In this document: positions 10,097 through 17,358 of the stretch, piece by piece | Layout: every line of letters begins with the position of its first letter | Position numbering within the stretch: the first letter of the stretch is position 1 | Source of the DNA: Paramicrobacterium humi | Lineage (GTDB): Bacteria; Actinomycetota; Actinomycetes; Actinomycetales; Microbacteriaceae | Direction of reading: 5' to 3' | Assembly (NCBI RefSeq): GCF_900105715.1 | Contig: NZ_FNRY01000001.1 | Location: 1 to 64,000, forward strand | DNA length: 64,000 nucleotides | Notes under the pieces: model-generated | Database searches by the model: none | Seen by the model: only the letters and a program-made list of their open reading frames with translations | What the model was told of the DNA's origin: nothing | Translations under genes and position numbers: made by a program

Positions 10097-11478
10097 CTAG
10101 ACGCGAGCGGCGTCCTCCGCATCGACGTCCTCGAGAGCGACGCCCGAGGTCTCGCGCAGCGTCAGCACCGTGATCGCCGTGATGACGCAGGCGATCCCGA
10201 CGTACACGGCGACGGGAACCCACGAGCCGAAGTCCTTCAGCAGGGTGACCGCGATGATCGGCGCGAGCGATCCGGCGACGATCGACGTGACCTGGTAGCC
10301 GAGCGAGACGCCGGAGTACCTCATGCGCGTGGGGAACATCTCGCCCATCACCGCGGGCTGACCTGCGTACATGAGCGCGTGGAAGCAGAGCCCGATCGTG
10401 ATCGCGACCACGATGAGCACGGGGTTGGCGGAGTCGAACATCGGGAACGCGAACAGCGCCCAGGTGGCGCTGAGAATGGCGCCCGCGAGGTAGACCGGCT
10501 TGCGGCCGAGCGCGTCGGTGAGGCGGCCCACTTGAGGAATCACGATGAAGTGCACGACATGCGCGATCAGGAGAGCGAAGAGAAGCTCACTCGTGTCGAA
10601 CTTCACGACCGTCGAGAGGTACACGATCGAGAAGCTCACGATGATGTAGTAGACGATGTTCTCGGCGAATCGCAGACCCATCGCCTGCAGCAGCTTTCCG
10701 GGGTAGCGGCGGACAACGGCACCGACGCCCACTCCCGCGGCCTTCGTGCGCTCCTGCTCGGCCTTGGCCTCGAGGAAGATCGGCGACTCCGAGACGCGCG
10801 TGCGGATGTAGTACCCGATGATCACGATCAGAGCGGAGAGCCAGAACGCCACGCGCCAGCCCAGCCGAGGAATTGGTCGTCGGGAAGCAGCCAGGACATC
10901 GCGAACAGCACGAGCGTCGCGATGAGGTTCCCGACGGGCACCGCAGCTTGCGGCCAGCTTGCCCAGAATCCCCGGCTGCGCGCCGGGCTGTGCTCGGCGA
11001 CGAGCAGCACGGCGCCACCCCATTCGCCGCCGACCGCGAAGCCCTGGAGGAAGCGAAGCGCAACGAGCAGGGCGGGAGCCCAGTAGCCGATGCTCGCAAA
11101 GCCGGGAAGGCAGCCCATGAGGAATGTCGCGACACCGACCAGGATGATCGTCGCCTGAAGCGTGTGCTTGCGGCCGAGCTTGTCACCGATCTGGCCGAAC
11201 ACGATTCCGCCGAGGGGGCGCGCGACGAAGCCCACCGCGTAGGTCACGAATGCGGCGATGATGCCGTCGAGAGGGCTGTCCGATGCAGGAAAGAAGAACG
11301 TGCCGAACACGAGCGAAGCGGCCGTGGCGTACAGGAAGAACTCGTACCATTCGACGACGGTTCCGACCATCGAGGCCGCGACGACTTTCTTGAGCCCGAC
11401 CGGCACGTCACCCTGGTTCGAGCTGTTCGGCTTTCGCCCGGTTGCGGTCGCGCCGCTCGGCTGTTGATTGACGCTCAT
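10097..11478 (-). pseudogene. MHS-family MFS metabolite:H+ symporter (frameshift in both arms)
   Basis: Predicted 12-TM inner-membrane symporter of the metabolite:H+ symporter family (relatives carry shikimate, alpha-ketoglutarate, citrate or proline/betaine). Visible family marks are [19 protein letters not shown] in TM1, the loop [38 protein letters not shown] in TM4-5 and SESPIFLE after TM6. Substrate cannot be read from sequence. The start chosen is MSVNQQ, with GGAG 9 bases upstream. The frame breaks once at about 10861, where a run of G is one short (LGW-GWRVAF expected) in both arms, so this is probably a homopolymer error and the gene functional. It is divergent from a LysR regulator that likely controls it. 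Confidence 0.85.
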
Positions 11479-11600
11479 CGGCGTTTTCTCCTTCAGTGTC
11501 TCCATTGACCGCCGTCATCGCTCGAGTGCGCGGAGACGGCTGCATCGAGTGTGCCTGACCAGGCCAGCGTGCATCAACGGGCAACTGCGAGGATGCGGTG

Positions 11601-11612
11601 TGCATAATTGCA
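11601..11612. promoter_or_regulatory. Probable LysR-type operator
   Basis: TGCATAATTGCA is an AT-rich imperfect palindrome just upstream of the LysR start, in the 137-base gap between the divergent MHS transporter and regulator. Its TGCA-N4-TGCA form and its position fit an autoregulatory LysR box. Mirrored near 6530-6541. Confidence 0.45.
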
Positions 11613-11615
11613 GAT

Positions 11616-12530
11616 ATGGCACCGTTGCCCCTGACTGACCCCGACAACCTGCTCGTGCTGCTCGCTGTCGCTCGCACCGGTCGTTTCACGACCGCCGCCG
11701 AGGCGCTGCAGCTGAATCACACGACGGTCTCGCGTCGCATCGACAGCCTCGAGCGCGATCTCGGCGGGCATGTTCTCGCCCGATCCGTCGGCGCGTGGGA
11801 GCTGACAGAGCTCGGCCGGCGCGCCGTGCACGCGGCGGAGCAGATCGAGACGGCGCTCCAGACGCTGGGAACCGGCGCCGAAGAACCGCAGTCTCAGCTC
11901 TCGGGCATGGTGCGCATGTCGGCAACCGACGGGTTCAGCGCGTACATCGCCACACCGGCGGTCACGCAACTGCGCAAGCGGCACCCCGGCATCAGCGTCG
12001 AGATCGAGACTGTGACGAGGCGCGCGCTGCAGCACCGCTCGGGCGTCGACATCGAAGTCGTCGTCGGCGAGCCGCAGGTTCACCGCGCCAGCGCATTCCG
12101 CCTCGGCGATTATCTTCTCGGCATGTACGCCTCGCGCCCGTATCTCGCCGAGCACGGCGAACCACGCAATGCGGAACAGCTCACGCGGCATCCGCTGGTG
12201 TATTTCGTCGACTCCATGCTGCTCGTCGACGACCTGGACGCGCCGCGCCGCCTCGTTCCGACAATGCGGGACTCGCTGAGCTCGACAAACGTCTTCGTGC
12301 ACGTCGAGGCCGCCCGCGCGGGTGCGGGCATCGGCTTCCTGCCCTGCTTCATGGCCGACCAGCACGACGATCTCGTGCGGCTTCTGCCCGACGACTTCGC
12401 CGAACGACTGCCCTACTGGATGGTGCTGCGCCCCGACTCGCTTCGGCTGCCCGCCGTCGCCGCGGTGGCGGAGGCCCTGAGAGCGCAGGCGAAGGCCTAC
12501 ACGCCGCAGCTTCTCGGCCAGGCGCGCTGA
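11616..12530 (+). CDS. LysR-family transcriptional regulator
   Basis: Cytoplasmic DNA-binding regulator of about 304 residues, usual for the family. N-terminal winged HTH: LLAVARTGRFTTAAEALQLN, then HTTVSRRIDSLERDLGG. The effector-binding domain follows from about residue 95 (MVRMSATDGF, then the periplasmic-binding-like fold). The RRI variant of the recognition helix and the short linker are typical of actinobacterial LTTRs. ATG 11616 is chosen; an in-frame GTG lies at 11598. It is transcribed away from the MHS transporter, and a palindrome lies directly upstream, so regulation of that transporter in response to its substrate is the natural inference. The effector is unknown. Confidence 0.9.
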   Translation: MAPLPLTDPDNLLVLLAVARTGRFTTAAEALQLNHTTVSRRIDSLERDLGGHVLARSVGAWELTELGRRAVHAAEQIETALQTLGTGAEEPQSQLSGMVRMSATDGFSAYIATPAVTQLRKRHPGISVEIETVTRRALQHRSGVDIEVVVGEPQVHRASAFRLGDYLLGMYASRPYLAEHGEPRNAEQLTRHPLVYFVDSMLLVDDLDAPRRLVPTMRDSLSSTNVFVHVEAARAGAGIGFLPCFMADQHDDLVRLLPDDFAERLPYWMVLRPDSLRLPAVAAVAEALRAQAKAYTPQLLGQAR

Positions 12531-12613
12531 ATGGCGCAGCTCGGAAGGCGGGTCGATAGGTGGGCAGCTCCCTCGCCATTGCGTACGCTGAAGAGACCAC
12601 ATCGGGAGGCCCC

Positions 12614-13012
12614 ATGAGCCGAATCGTGATCGATGCGCCCACCCTGTTTCACATCGTCGTGCACCAGCTGACCCCAAGCGCAAACCATCAGGTCGTTGGA
12701 GCCCAGGGTGTTCGATCGCAGGCGCTTCAACTCCTTCTTCTCGCGCTTCGCGCCGGACAGGTTGACGAGAGTGATGTCAAGGACATGCAAGAGCGGATCA
12801 CCCGATTCACGATGCGATTGCTCGGCGATCGTGTCTCGCGTGACGTCGCGTGGGACATCGCCGCCGAGCAGTCGTGGGATTCGGTTCTCGACGCGGAACT
12901 CGTCGCCCTCACGCGCCTCCAGGCCGATGCACTCTGCACTGTTGACGACGGACTGCGGGCGAAGGTGGAGGGTCTCGTGCCGCTCGTGCCCCTCGCTGCG
13001 ATCCTCAACTAA
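12614..13012 (+). CDS. PIN-like protein without visible antitoxin
   Basis: A protein of 132 residues starting MSRIVIDAPTLFHIVVHQL, with ATG 12614 chosen because GGGAGG lies just upstream. The layout resembles a PIN-domain RNase: an N-terminal strand with an Asp (VIDAPTL), a central helical part, E-L-VALTRLQADALCTVDD near residue 105 as a possible acidic cluster, and a C-terminal LVPLVPLAAIL strand. No partner antitoxin precedes it; the upstream gene is the LysR regulator. It overlaps the 3' end of the convergent RibD-TfoX gene by four bases. I infer an orphan VapC-like or predicted nucleic-acid-binding PIN protein; the acidic tetrad is not fully convincing. Confidence 0.6.
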   Translation: MSRIVIDAPTLFHIVVHQLTPSANHQVVGAQGVRSQALQLLLLALRAGQVDESDVKDMQERITRFTMRLLGDRVSRDVAWDIAAEQSWDSVLDAELVALTRLQADALCTVDDGLRAKVEGLVPLVPLAAILN

Positions 13013-13938
13013 CCGCTGCGCGGGCGGCTGACACGGCGGTTGTACTCCAGAGCGGCGTGAAGCCAGAATTCAAGATTCTCGTCCTCACGGATCGAATCCG
13101 CAGCGACGTTGATCCATCCGGGACTCATCTCGCGGCCTGCGCCCATCACCGCTTGCGTCGCTCCAGGGCGGCGAACGAGCTCGCCGTGGCGCTCAGCCGC
13201 GACGCGAACCAGGAGCCCGCCGTCCTTCTGCGCGCTGACGATCATCTTGTCGTTTACGAGGATAGCTCGGCCGCCGAACATCGAGACTTCCCGGTGTGTC
13301 GGGACCTCCGCGAGGCTGCTGCGGACTCTCGAAACCAACGCCTCTTGCGGGGTTTCCGTGTGGCCTCCTGTACCGAGCCGGCGGGGCCGGTAGTGCAGGT
13401 AGGCCGTGCCGTTGCCGAAGATGCGATGCTCGACCAGTTCTAAGTCCAGATGTGCGTGGTCGGGCAGGGCACGCAAGCCCGCACCCACTGCCATGGGAAC
13501 GACGAAGAACCGGAAGTCGTCAACCATGCCGCTGCAGATCGCCTCTCGCGCCGTTGTCGGACCGAAGATCTCGACCTCACCCGACGCTGCCGTCACGATC
13601 TCCCGGAGCTCTTCAAGACCGAGGCGCTCCACTAATCGGGATCGGCCGGCAAGCTCATCCTGCGTCAATGTCGAGGAGGCGACGACATGCTCGATGTCTC
13701 GCCATCGCCGCGCGAACTCGTGCTCGGCGGCATCCCAAGAGCCGTCGTCTGGCTCTGTTTCCCAGTACTTCAGCAGCACGTAGGTGTTTCGGCCCAGCAC
13801 CTCCGTGGAAACGGAGCTCATGCGGTCAACGTGGAACTGGAACACTTCCGCGTCCGGCGCTGACCATTGGAAGTCGCCTGTTGCGCCGGCAACGTACCCA
13901 TCCAGGGAGACCGTTGCCGTATAGCTCAGAGTGCCCAT
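13009..13938 (-). CDS. RibD_C (dihydrofolate reductase-like) - TfoX fusion protein
   Basis: A 309-residue protein that appears to fuse two families. Residues 1 to about 190 match the RibD C-terminal / dihydrofolate-reductase-like fold (YyaP type): LSYTATVSLDGYVAG, VLGRNTYVLLKYWE, then GEVEIFGPTTAREAICSGMV and GTAYLHYRPR. Residues from about 200 match a TfoX N-terminal domain (HREVSMFGGRAILVNDKM, PGWINVAADSIREDENLEFW). The first half suggests an NAD(P)H-dependent reductase; the second is a small domain found in competence-type regulators and in uncharacterised single-domain proteins. The reading frame is continuous in this arm and broken in the mirror copy. It is convergent with the PIN-like gene. 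Neither substrate nor DNA binding can be deduced. Confidence 0.8.
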   Translation of the reverse strand: MGTLSYTATVSLDGYVAGATGDFQWSAPDAEVFQFHVDRMSSVSTEVLGRNTYVLLKYWETEPDDGSWDAAEHEFARRWRDIEHVVASSTLTQDELAGRSRLVERLGLEELREIVTAASGEVEIFGPTTAREAICSGMVDDFRFFVVPMAVGAGLRALPDHAHLDLELVEHRIFGNGTAYLHYRPRRLGTGGHTETPQEALVSRVRSSLAEVPTHREVSMFGGRAILVNDKMIVSAQKDGGLLVRVAAERHGELVRRPGATQAVMGAGREMSPGWINVAADSIREDENLEFWLHAALEYNRRVSRPRSG

Positions 13939-14012
13939 AGGTCACCGTTCTCGCGATGGTGTTGAAGAGTCTCGCTGAGGCCGAGCGTAAGCGTGGTGAT
14001 CGCCAACCGCAA

Positions 14013-14621
14013 TCAGCGCCGACGATGAAGCCTCTCGCGCAAGAGCACGCTTGCTTCGACCAGGGTGCCGATCGGGATCAAGATGCTCCATCGTCCCGAT
14101 CGCACCTCACGCGTTCTGACAAGCCGGCGGGCGAGATCGGGCCGAAGATGCGCAAGCAGTTTCCGGGCTCTATACGCGTGCAACGGATTGGACACCAGGG
14201 CAATTCTGTCCGCCGATTCCATGAGATGCGCGGTGTTCTGAAGGTTCTCCTCGGTCGTCTGCGACGCGGCTTCAGTCTCGATGGGGCCTCGATAGCCCAG
14301 CTCTTGCGCGTAGGTCGCCATGATCTCGGCTTCGCAGAACCCACCCGGATCGCCGCCGGAGAAGACCAGAAGATCGGCTTGGTACAGTACCGCTGTCGCG
14401 ATTCCGGAGCGTACCCGCCATTTGTTGATTGCGTTGATTTCCGGGGTCCGATTCGCAAAGCCGAGAACGACTACAGCTGTGTGCGCTGCATCGACATCGC
14501 CGACGAGCTGCGAGGCCAGAATTCGGTTGATCGCCTCGGCGCTTCCTAGGATGACGGCGCACGTCAGCGCGCCAGAGAACAAAAGCTTCCTGGCCCGTCT
14601 AACGTTCGTCGTCTCGGTCAC
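14013..14621 (-). CDS. DUF218 (YdcF/ElyC/SanA-like) membrane-anchored protein
   Basis: A 202-residue protein starting with GTG. An N-terminal positive stretch and hydrophobic helix (LLFSGALTCAVILG) suggest membrane anchoring. The DUF218 core follows: TAVVVLGFANRTPEINAINK, ADLLVFSGGDPGGFCEAEIM, the conserved E-x(n)-SQTTEENLQNT motif, then RIALVSNPLHAYRARKLLAH. Family members act in envelope or vancomycin-tolerance phenotypes, but the reaction is unsettled. No obvious operon partner; the FitAB-like pair lies upstream on the same strand about 100 bases away. Confidence 0.85.
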   Translation of the reverse strand: MTETTNVRRARKLLFSGALTCAVILGSAEAINRILASQLVGDVDAAHTAVVVLGFANRTPEINAINKWRVRSGIATAVLYQADLLVFSGGDPGGFCEAEIMATYAQELGYRGPIETEAASQTTEENLQNTAHLMESADRIALVSNPLHAYRARKLLAHLRPDLARRLVRTREVRSGRWSILIPIGTLVEASVLLRERLHRRR

Positions 14622-14721
14622 GCGTCACCCTGAGCGCTCAATACGTCTCGTATACATCTCAGCCTGTCATGCATCACGGCCAGGAATCAGCGCTGACCGA
14701 CGAGCATTCGCCGCGCAGGCC

Positions 14722-15141
14722 TCAGCTCGCCCAAGGATCGACGACGGCCACGCCTGTGTGGGCGAAGTCCCTGGTGTTCCGCGTAGCACACACTGCATCA
14801 AGTGTCCGGCAGATAGCCGCGATCTGCGCATCTGCCGTCGCGATCGGGAGCCCCGCGCGCTCTCGCTCAAGCAGGATCTCGGCGTACGGAACGGCACACG
14901 CTTCGTCGAACGGAAGCACCGCATGCCCGCCCCGGTACGGCTCGACCGCCGCGGACACGGCCCTTGCCAGGTCAGCCTTCCGTCGCCCGTCCGGCATCCG
15001 GCGCACGCCGGCGAACAGCTCGGCCAGCGTTATGGCCGTTATCGCAACGTCATCCTCAAGCGATTCGAGCCAGGACACCACTCGCGCGTCGGGCTCCCGG
15101 CGGAAGAGCTCGGAGATCACGTTGGTGTCCAGGACGATCAT
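14722..15141 (-). CDS. FitB/VapC-like PIN-domain toxin
   Basis: A 139-residue PIN endoribonuclease toxin. Acidic residues visible: D5 in MIVLDTNVISELF, E41 in TLAELFAG, and the D-containing ATADAQIAAICRTLDA plus ATRNTRDF near the C-terminus, which give the usual PIN tetrad. ATRNTRDF.H.GV.VVDPW is typical of FitB-group VapCs. The start overlaps the upstream antitoxin stop by ATGA, so translation is coupled. It is expected to be held inactive by the preceding RHH protein and to cleave RNA when released. Confidence 0.93.
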   Translation of the reverse strand: MIVLDTNVISELFRREPDARVVSWLESLEDDVAITAITLAELFAGVRRMPDGRRKADLARAVSAAVEPYRGGHAVLPFDEACAVPYAEILLERERAGLPIATADAQIAAICRTLDAVCATRNTRDFAHTGVAVVDPWAS

Positions 15142-15371
15142 TCGAAGTCCACCGCACGAGCAATGTCACTACGCTCCGGAATCGGAAGGACGTCTACGCC
15201 CCCGGCACTCTGCGCCGCTCGCATCAGCGCGACGCCGATGTTCGGACGTTGCGCCGCTTTGGTCAGGATGTCGCGCACCTCGGCCTCCATCGACCGCCCG
15301 TGGCGTTTCGCCTGAGCGACGAGTTGTTCCTTGACCGAGTCGTCAAGACCGCGCACGATGATGGACGACAT
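15138..15371 (-). CDS. FitA-like ribbon-helix-helix antitoxin
   Basis: A 77-residue Arc/FitA-type antitoxin. The N-terminal ribbon-helix-helix (MSSIIVRGLDDSVKEQLVAQ, then AKRHGRSMEAEVRDIL) should dimerise and bind its own promoter; the C-terminal tail (IPERSDIARAVDFE) should wrap the PIN toxin. ATG 15371 is preferred over in-frame ATG 15377 and GTG 15380 because GGAGG lies 8 bases upstream. It is co-transcribed with the toxin and preceded by paired direct repeats that look like its operator. Confidence 0.9.
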   Translation of the reverse strand: MSSIIVRGLDDSVKEQLVAQAKRHGRSMEAEVRDILTKAAQRPNIGVALMRAAQSAGGVDVLPIPERSDIARAVDFE

Positions 15372-15386
15372 CCGCATCACCTCCCG

Positions 15387-15407
15387 ATGATAGCACTAAT
15401 GATAGCA
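15387..15407 (-). promoter_or_regulatory. Antitoxin promoter/operator: two TGCTATCAT repeats
   Basis: On the minus strand TGCTATCAT occurs twice, 12 bases apart, directly before the GGAGG of the FitA-like gene. Each copy resembles an extended -10 (TG-N-TATCAT). A pair of identical boxes about one helical turn apart is what an RHH antitoxin dimer pair would bind, so autorepression at the -10 is a reasonable inference. Confidence 0.55.
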
Positions 15408-15504
15408 ATCAGGACAGCAGGTCGGAAGTCTTGATACGCGCTTCGACCGGCTGTCACGGACGACTGTGGGCGAAGCGTCGAGCAGTCTGATGATGAAGCG
15501 GAAG

Positions 15505-15802
15505 TCCTCCACATTCCGTAGTTGACCACTTCTCGACCCACCGCTCCGACCCGAGCTGCGGCGCGGGCTACCTTCTCGTCGGGTCACTTCAGCGCGAGAG
15601 TCTCCACGGGTTGCCCAGTGATCTCATCACCGAGCAATCGCTGTGCGCAGAAGCCAACTCAATCAGCCACCGTGGACGCCACTCTCCCACGTTGCGTCAG
15701 GGCCAGCGGTTTGCCAACACAGCGTCGTCGAGCTTTGCACCAAACTCCGCGCACAGCACGCGTGCATGCACGCGACTGCGTCGGAGCTCCCGGCTACTCT
15801 GA
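15505..15802 (+). other. Possible N6-adenine methylase relic
   Basis: The 430-base gap between the antitoxin and the next gene has no good start codon, but one frame reads VVDHFSTHRSDPSCGAGYLL then VGSLQRE. This resembles motif I (DPxCGxG) of N6-adenine DNA methylases, with the spacing to a downstream helix also plausible. The frame opens after a stop and degrades into low-complexity text by about 15700. No NPPY motif follows. I read it as a weak candidate for a methylase remnant. Otherwise nothing else is seen here; the mirror copy lies at about 2348-2645. Confidence 0.25.
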
Positions 15803-15806
15803 CGAT

Positions 15807-16448
15807 ATGGGAACTTGGAGGTATGTCGTCAGCCTTGATGTGCATGATCACAGCGGTGAGCAGAGTTGGGAGATCCGTGAACTCTACCCAGATGACAAGG
15901 GCAAGCCGGCATACACGAAGGAACCGGTTAAACCGTTTGGCAACTCATATGCGGAACTCGTGCGGGACATCGAGCGGATGCGTCAAGACTGCAAACTCGA
16001 CGTACTCGACCTGCGAGGCGGAGCGTCTCGAGTTGTCCCGCTTGATCAAGTCATGGCCAAGCTGCCAGCTGATGACGAACTTGCACTGACGGCGGCCGAC
16101 TGGGAGGTACCCCACGAACTGCGTGAGGTGACAGAGGATGCCACAAAGGTCATCTGCATCTGCGGTTCCACGAGGTTTTGCGACGAAATTGCCGATGCCA
16201 ATCGCAAGCTCACGCTCGCCGGGGCGATCGTCGTGGCGCCAGCGGTCTTCCAGCACCGAGGCGACGCAATCACAACCGATCAGAAGCGAGCGCTCGACGA
16301 ACTCCACATCAAGAAGATCGATCTTGCGGATGCCGTCTTCGTCGTAGATCCTGGAGGGTACATCGGCGAGTCCACTCGTCGCGAAATCGCATACGCGAAG
16401 TCCACGGGCAAACCAGTCGTCAGGTTGTCGAGCATCCTCGAACAGTGA
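15807..16448 (+). CDS. Nucleoside 2-deoxyribosyltransferase-like protein with extra N-terminal domain
   Basis: A 213-residue protein. Residues 1 to about 95 (MGTWRYVVSLDVHDHSGEQ ... FGNSYAELVRDIERMRQDCK, DVLDLRGG) form a domain I do not recognise. Residues from about 110 match the NDT/DUF4406 Rossmann-like fold: VICICGSTRFCDEIADANRK, then FQHRGD, LHIKKIDLADAVFVVDPGGY, IGESTRREIAYAKSTGKPVV. The GGYIGESTRREI stretch carries the conserved Gly-Ser/Glu of the family active site. It may cleave or transfer N-glycosidic bonds of nucleosides or nucleotides, but the substrate is unknown. The other arm lacks one base at the domain border and would make two genes overlapping by GTGA. Confidence 0.75.
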   Translation: MGTWRYVVSLDVHDHSGEQSWEIRELYPDDKGKPAYTKEPVKPFGNSYAELVRDIERMRQDCKLDVLDLRGGASRVVPLDQVMAKLPADDELALTAADWEVPHELREVTEDATKVICICGSTRFCDEIADANRKLTLAGAIVVAPAVFQHRGDAITTDQKRALDELHIKKIDLADAVFVVDPGGYIGESTRREIAYAKSTGKPVVRLSSILEQ

Positions 16449-16648
16449 AGTCGCGTTCGCATCCGCACACGCCCAGCACGCGGTCCGCGACGGTCGGCGC
16501 TACTCTGCCCATCCATCCGCGCCTGCACACTGCCTCTCGCATAGAATCAACCACTCTGGTTGCGCCGACCAACACGTCATCAATGACAGCCCTCGCTTCA
16601 TGGGACGAGTCCGAGGCGATCATCCGGCTGAAATCGACCCTTGACCAC

Positions 16649-17059
16649 TCATCTAGCCTGCTCCCGCCCGGGAGCAATGACATCAAGGCCGGCGGCTCTC
16701 GCCGCTTCCGCAAGTCGGTAGTCGTACGTGAGGATCGCATCGACGTCAAGGCGCATCGCCGCCTCCAAATGGAGTGCGTCTAGAGTGCGCAGATATGGCA
16801 TCGGCAGGAACCCTGCCGAGCGGTAGGTGGCACGATCGAGCGCTGCGAGAGAAACGCCATCGAGGATCGCACTGACTTTGACCTGATCCCGCCCCTCGCG
16901 CACGGCCATCCGACGCAGCTCCGTTTCAAGCAGATCACTCGACACGAGGCTGACGTCCGCCTGGTCGAGCCACTCCGCCAGCGCCTCGGTCTCCGCTTGT
17001 GCGATGAGAAGCGCTCCGAGTGCGGACGTGTCGACGTAGACGAGTGGAGTGCTGCTCAC
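16649..17059 (-). CDS. vapC: VapC-family PIN-domain toxin
   Basis: A 136-residue PIN ribonuclease toxin. Acidic residues: D9 in LVYVDTSALGALL, E46 in SDLLETELRRM, D92 in LRTLDALHLEAAM and D108/D110 region in VDAILTYDYRLAEAARAAGL, a full PIN set. GTG start overlaps the antitoxin stop by GTGA. Predicted to cleave specific RNAs when the antitoxin is degraded. Placement next to ychF matches the Rv1112-Rv1114 order in M. tuberculosis as I recall it. The 200 bases downstream to the next gene hold nothing I can name. Confidence 0.93.
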   Translation of the reverse strand: MSSTPLVYVDTSALGALLIAQAETEALAEWLDQADVSLVSSDLLETELRRMAVREGRDQVKVSAILDGVSLAALDRATYRSAGFLPMPYLRTLDALHLEAAMRLDVDAILTYDYRLAEAARAAGLDVIAPGREQAR

Positions 17060-17331
17060 ACCCGATCCTCTCGAAGCTCGTCAACGATGTGAGACATCGG
17101 TCGATCACTCTCAATCGGCTGAGGCCTCAACGCCGCCCAGCCTCCGACACGCTTCGCAGCCCGAACGATGGGCAACGTGGGGGCGGGCGCGTCAACCGGG
17201 ACGATACGACCGACGACGACACCTCGGTTGGTCAGAACGAACGACTGCCCCTCGCTGACAAGACGAAGAACGCGCCCGGATTCGTTGCGCAACTCCCGCT
17301 GCGACAAGCTCTCGACGTGCGGCTCACTCAT
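17056..17331 (-). CDS. Phd/YefM-type antitoxin
   Basis: A 91-residue antitoxin. The Phd N-terminal fold is visible: VESLSQRELRNESGRVLRLV, then GQSFVLTNRGVVVGRIVPV, the usual (S/T)xRELR..S..L....G....VT..G.PVA.L pattern. The C-terminal part (PMSHIVDELREDRV) should mask the VapC partner. ATG 17331 is preferred; ATG 17337 is in frame. It overlaps vapC by GTGA. TACGAT about 11 bases before the first ATG could be a -10 serving a nearly leaderless transcript. Confidence 0.9.
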   Translation of the reverse strand: MSEPHVESLSQRELRNESGRVLRLVSEGQSFVLTNRGVVVGRIVPVDAPAPTLPIVRAAKRVGGWAALRPQPIESDRPMSHIVDELREDRV

Positions 17332-17358
17332 GCCCATACCACAATCGTAGCACCCGCG

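Noticed and set aside
16662-16677. GCTCCCG/CGGGAGC inverted repeat as a terminator
   Set aside because: It lies inside the vapC coding end (residues PGRE) and has only a 7-bp stem.
17020-17358. Plus-strand open frame of 455 codons antisense to ychF and the antitoxin
   Set aside because: No motifs, and it lies opposite genes with clear family signatures.
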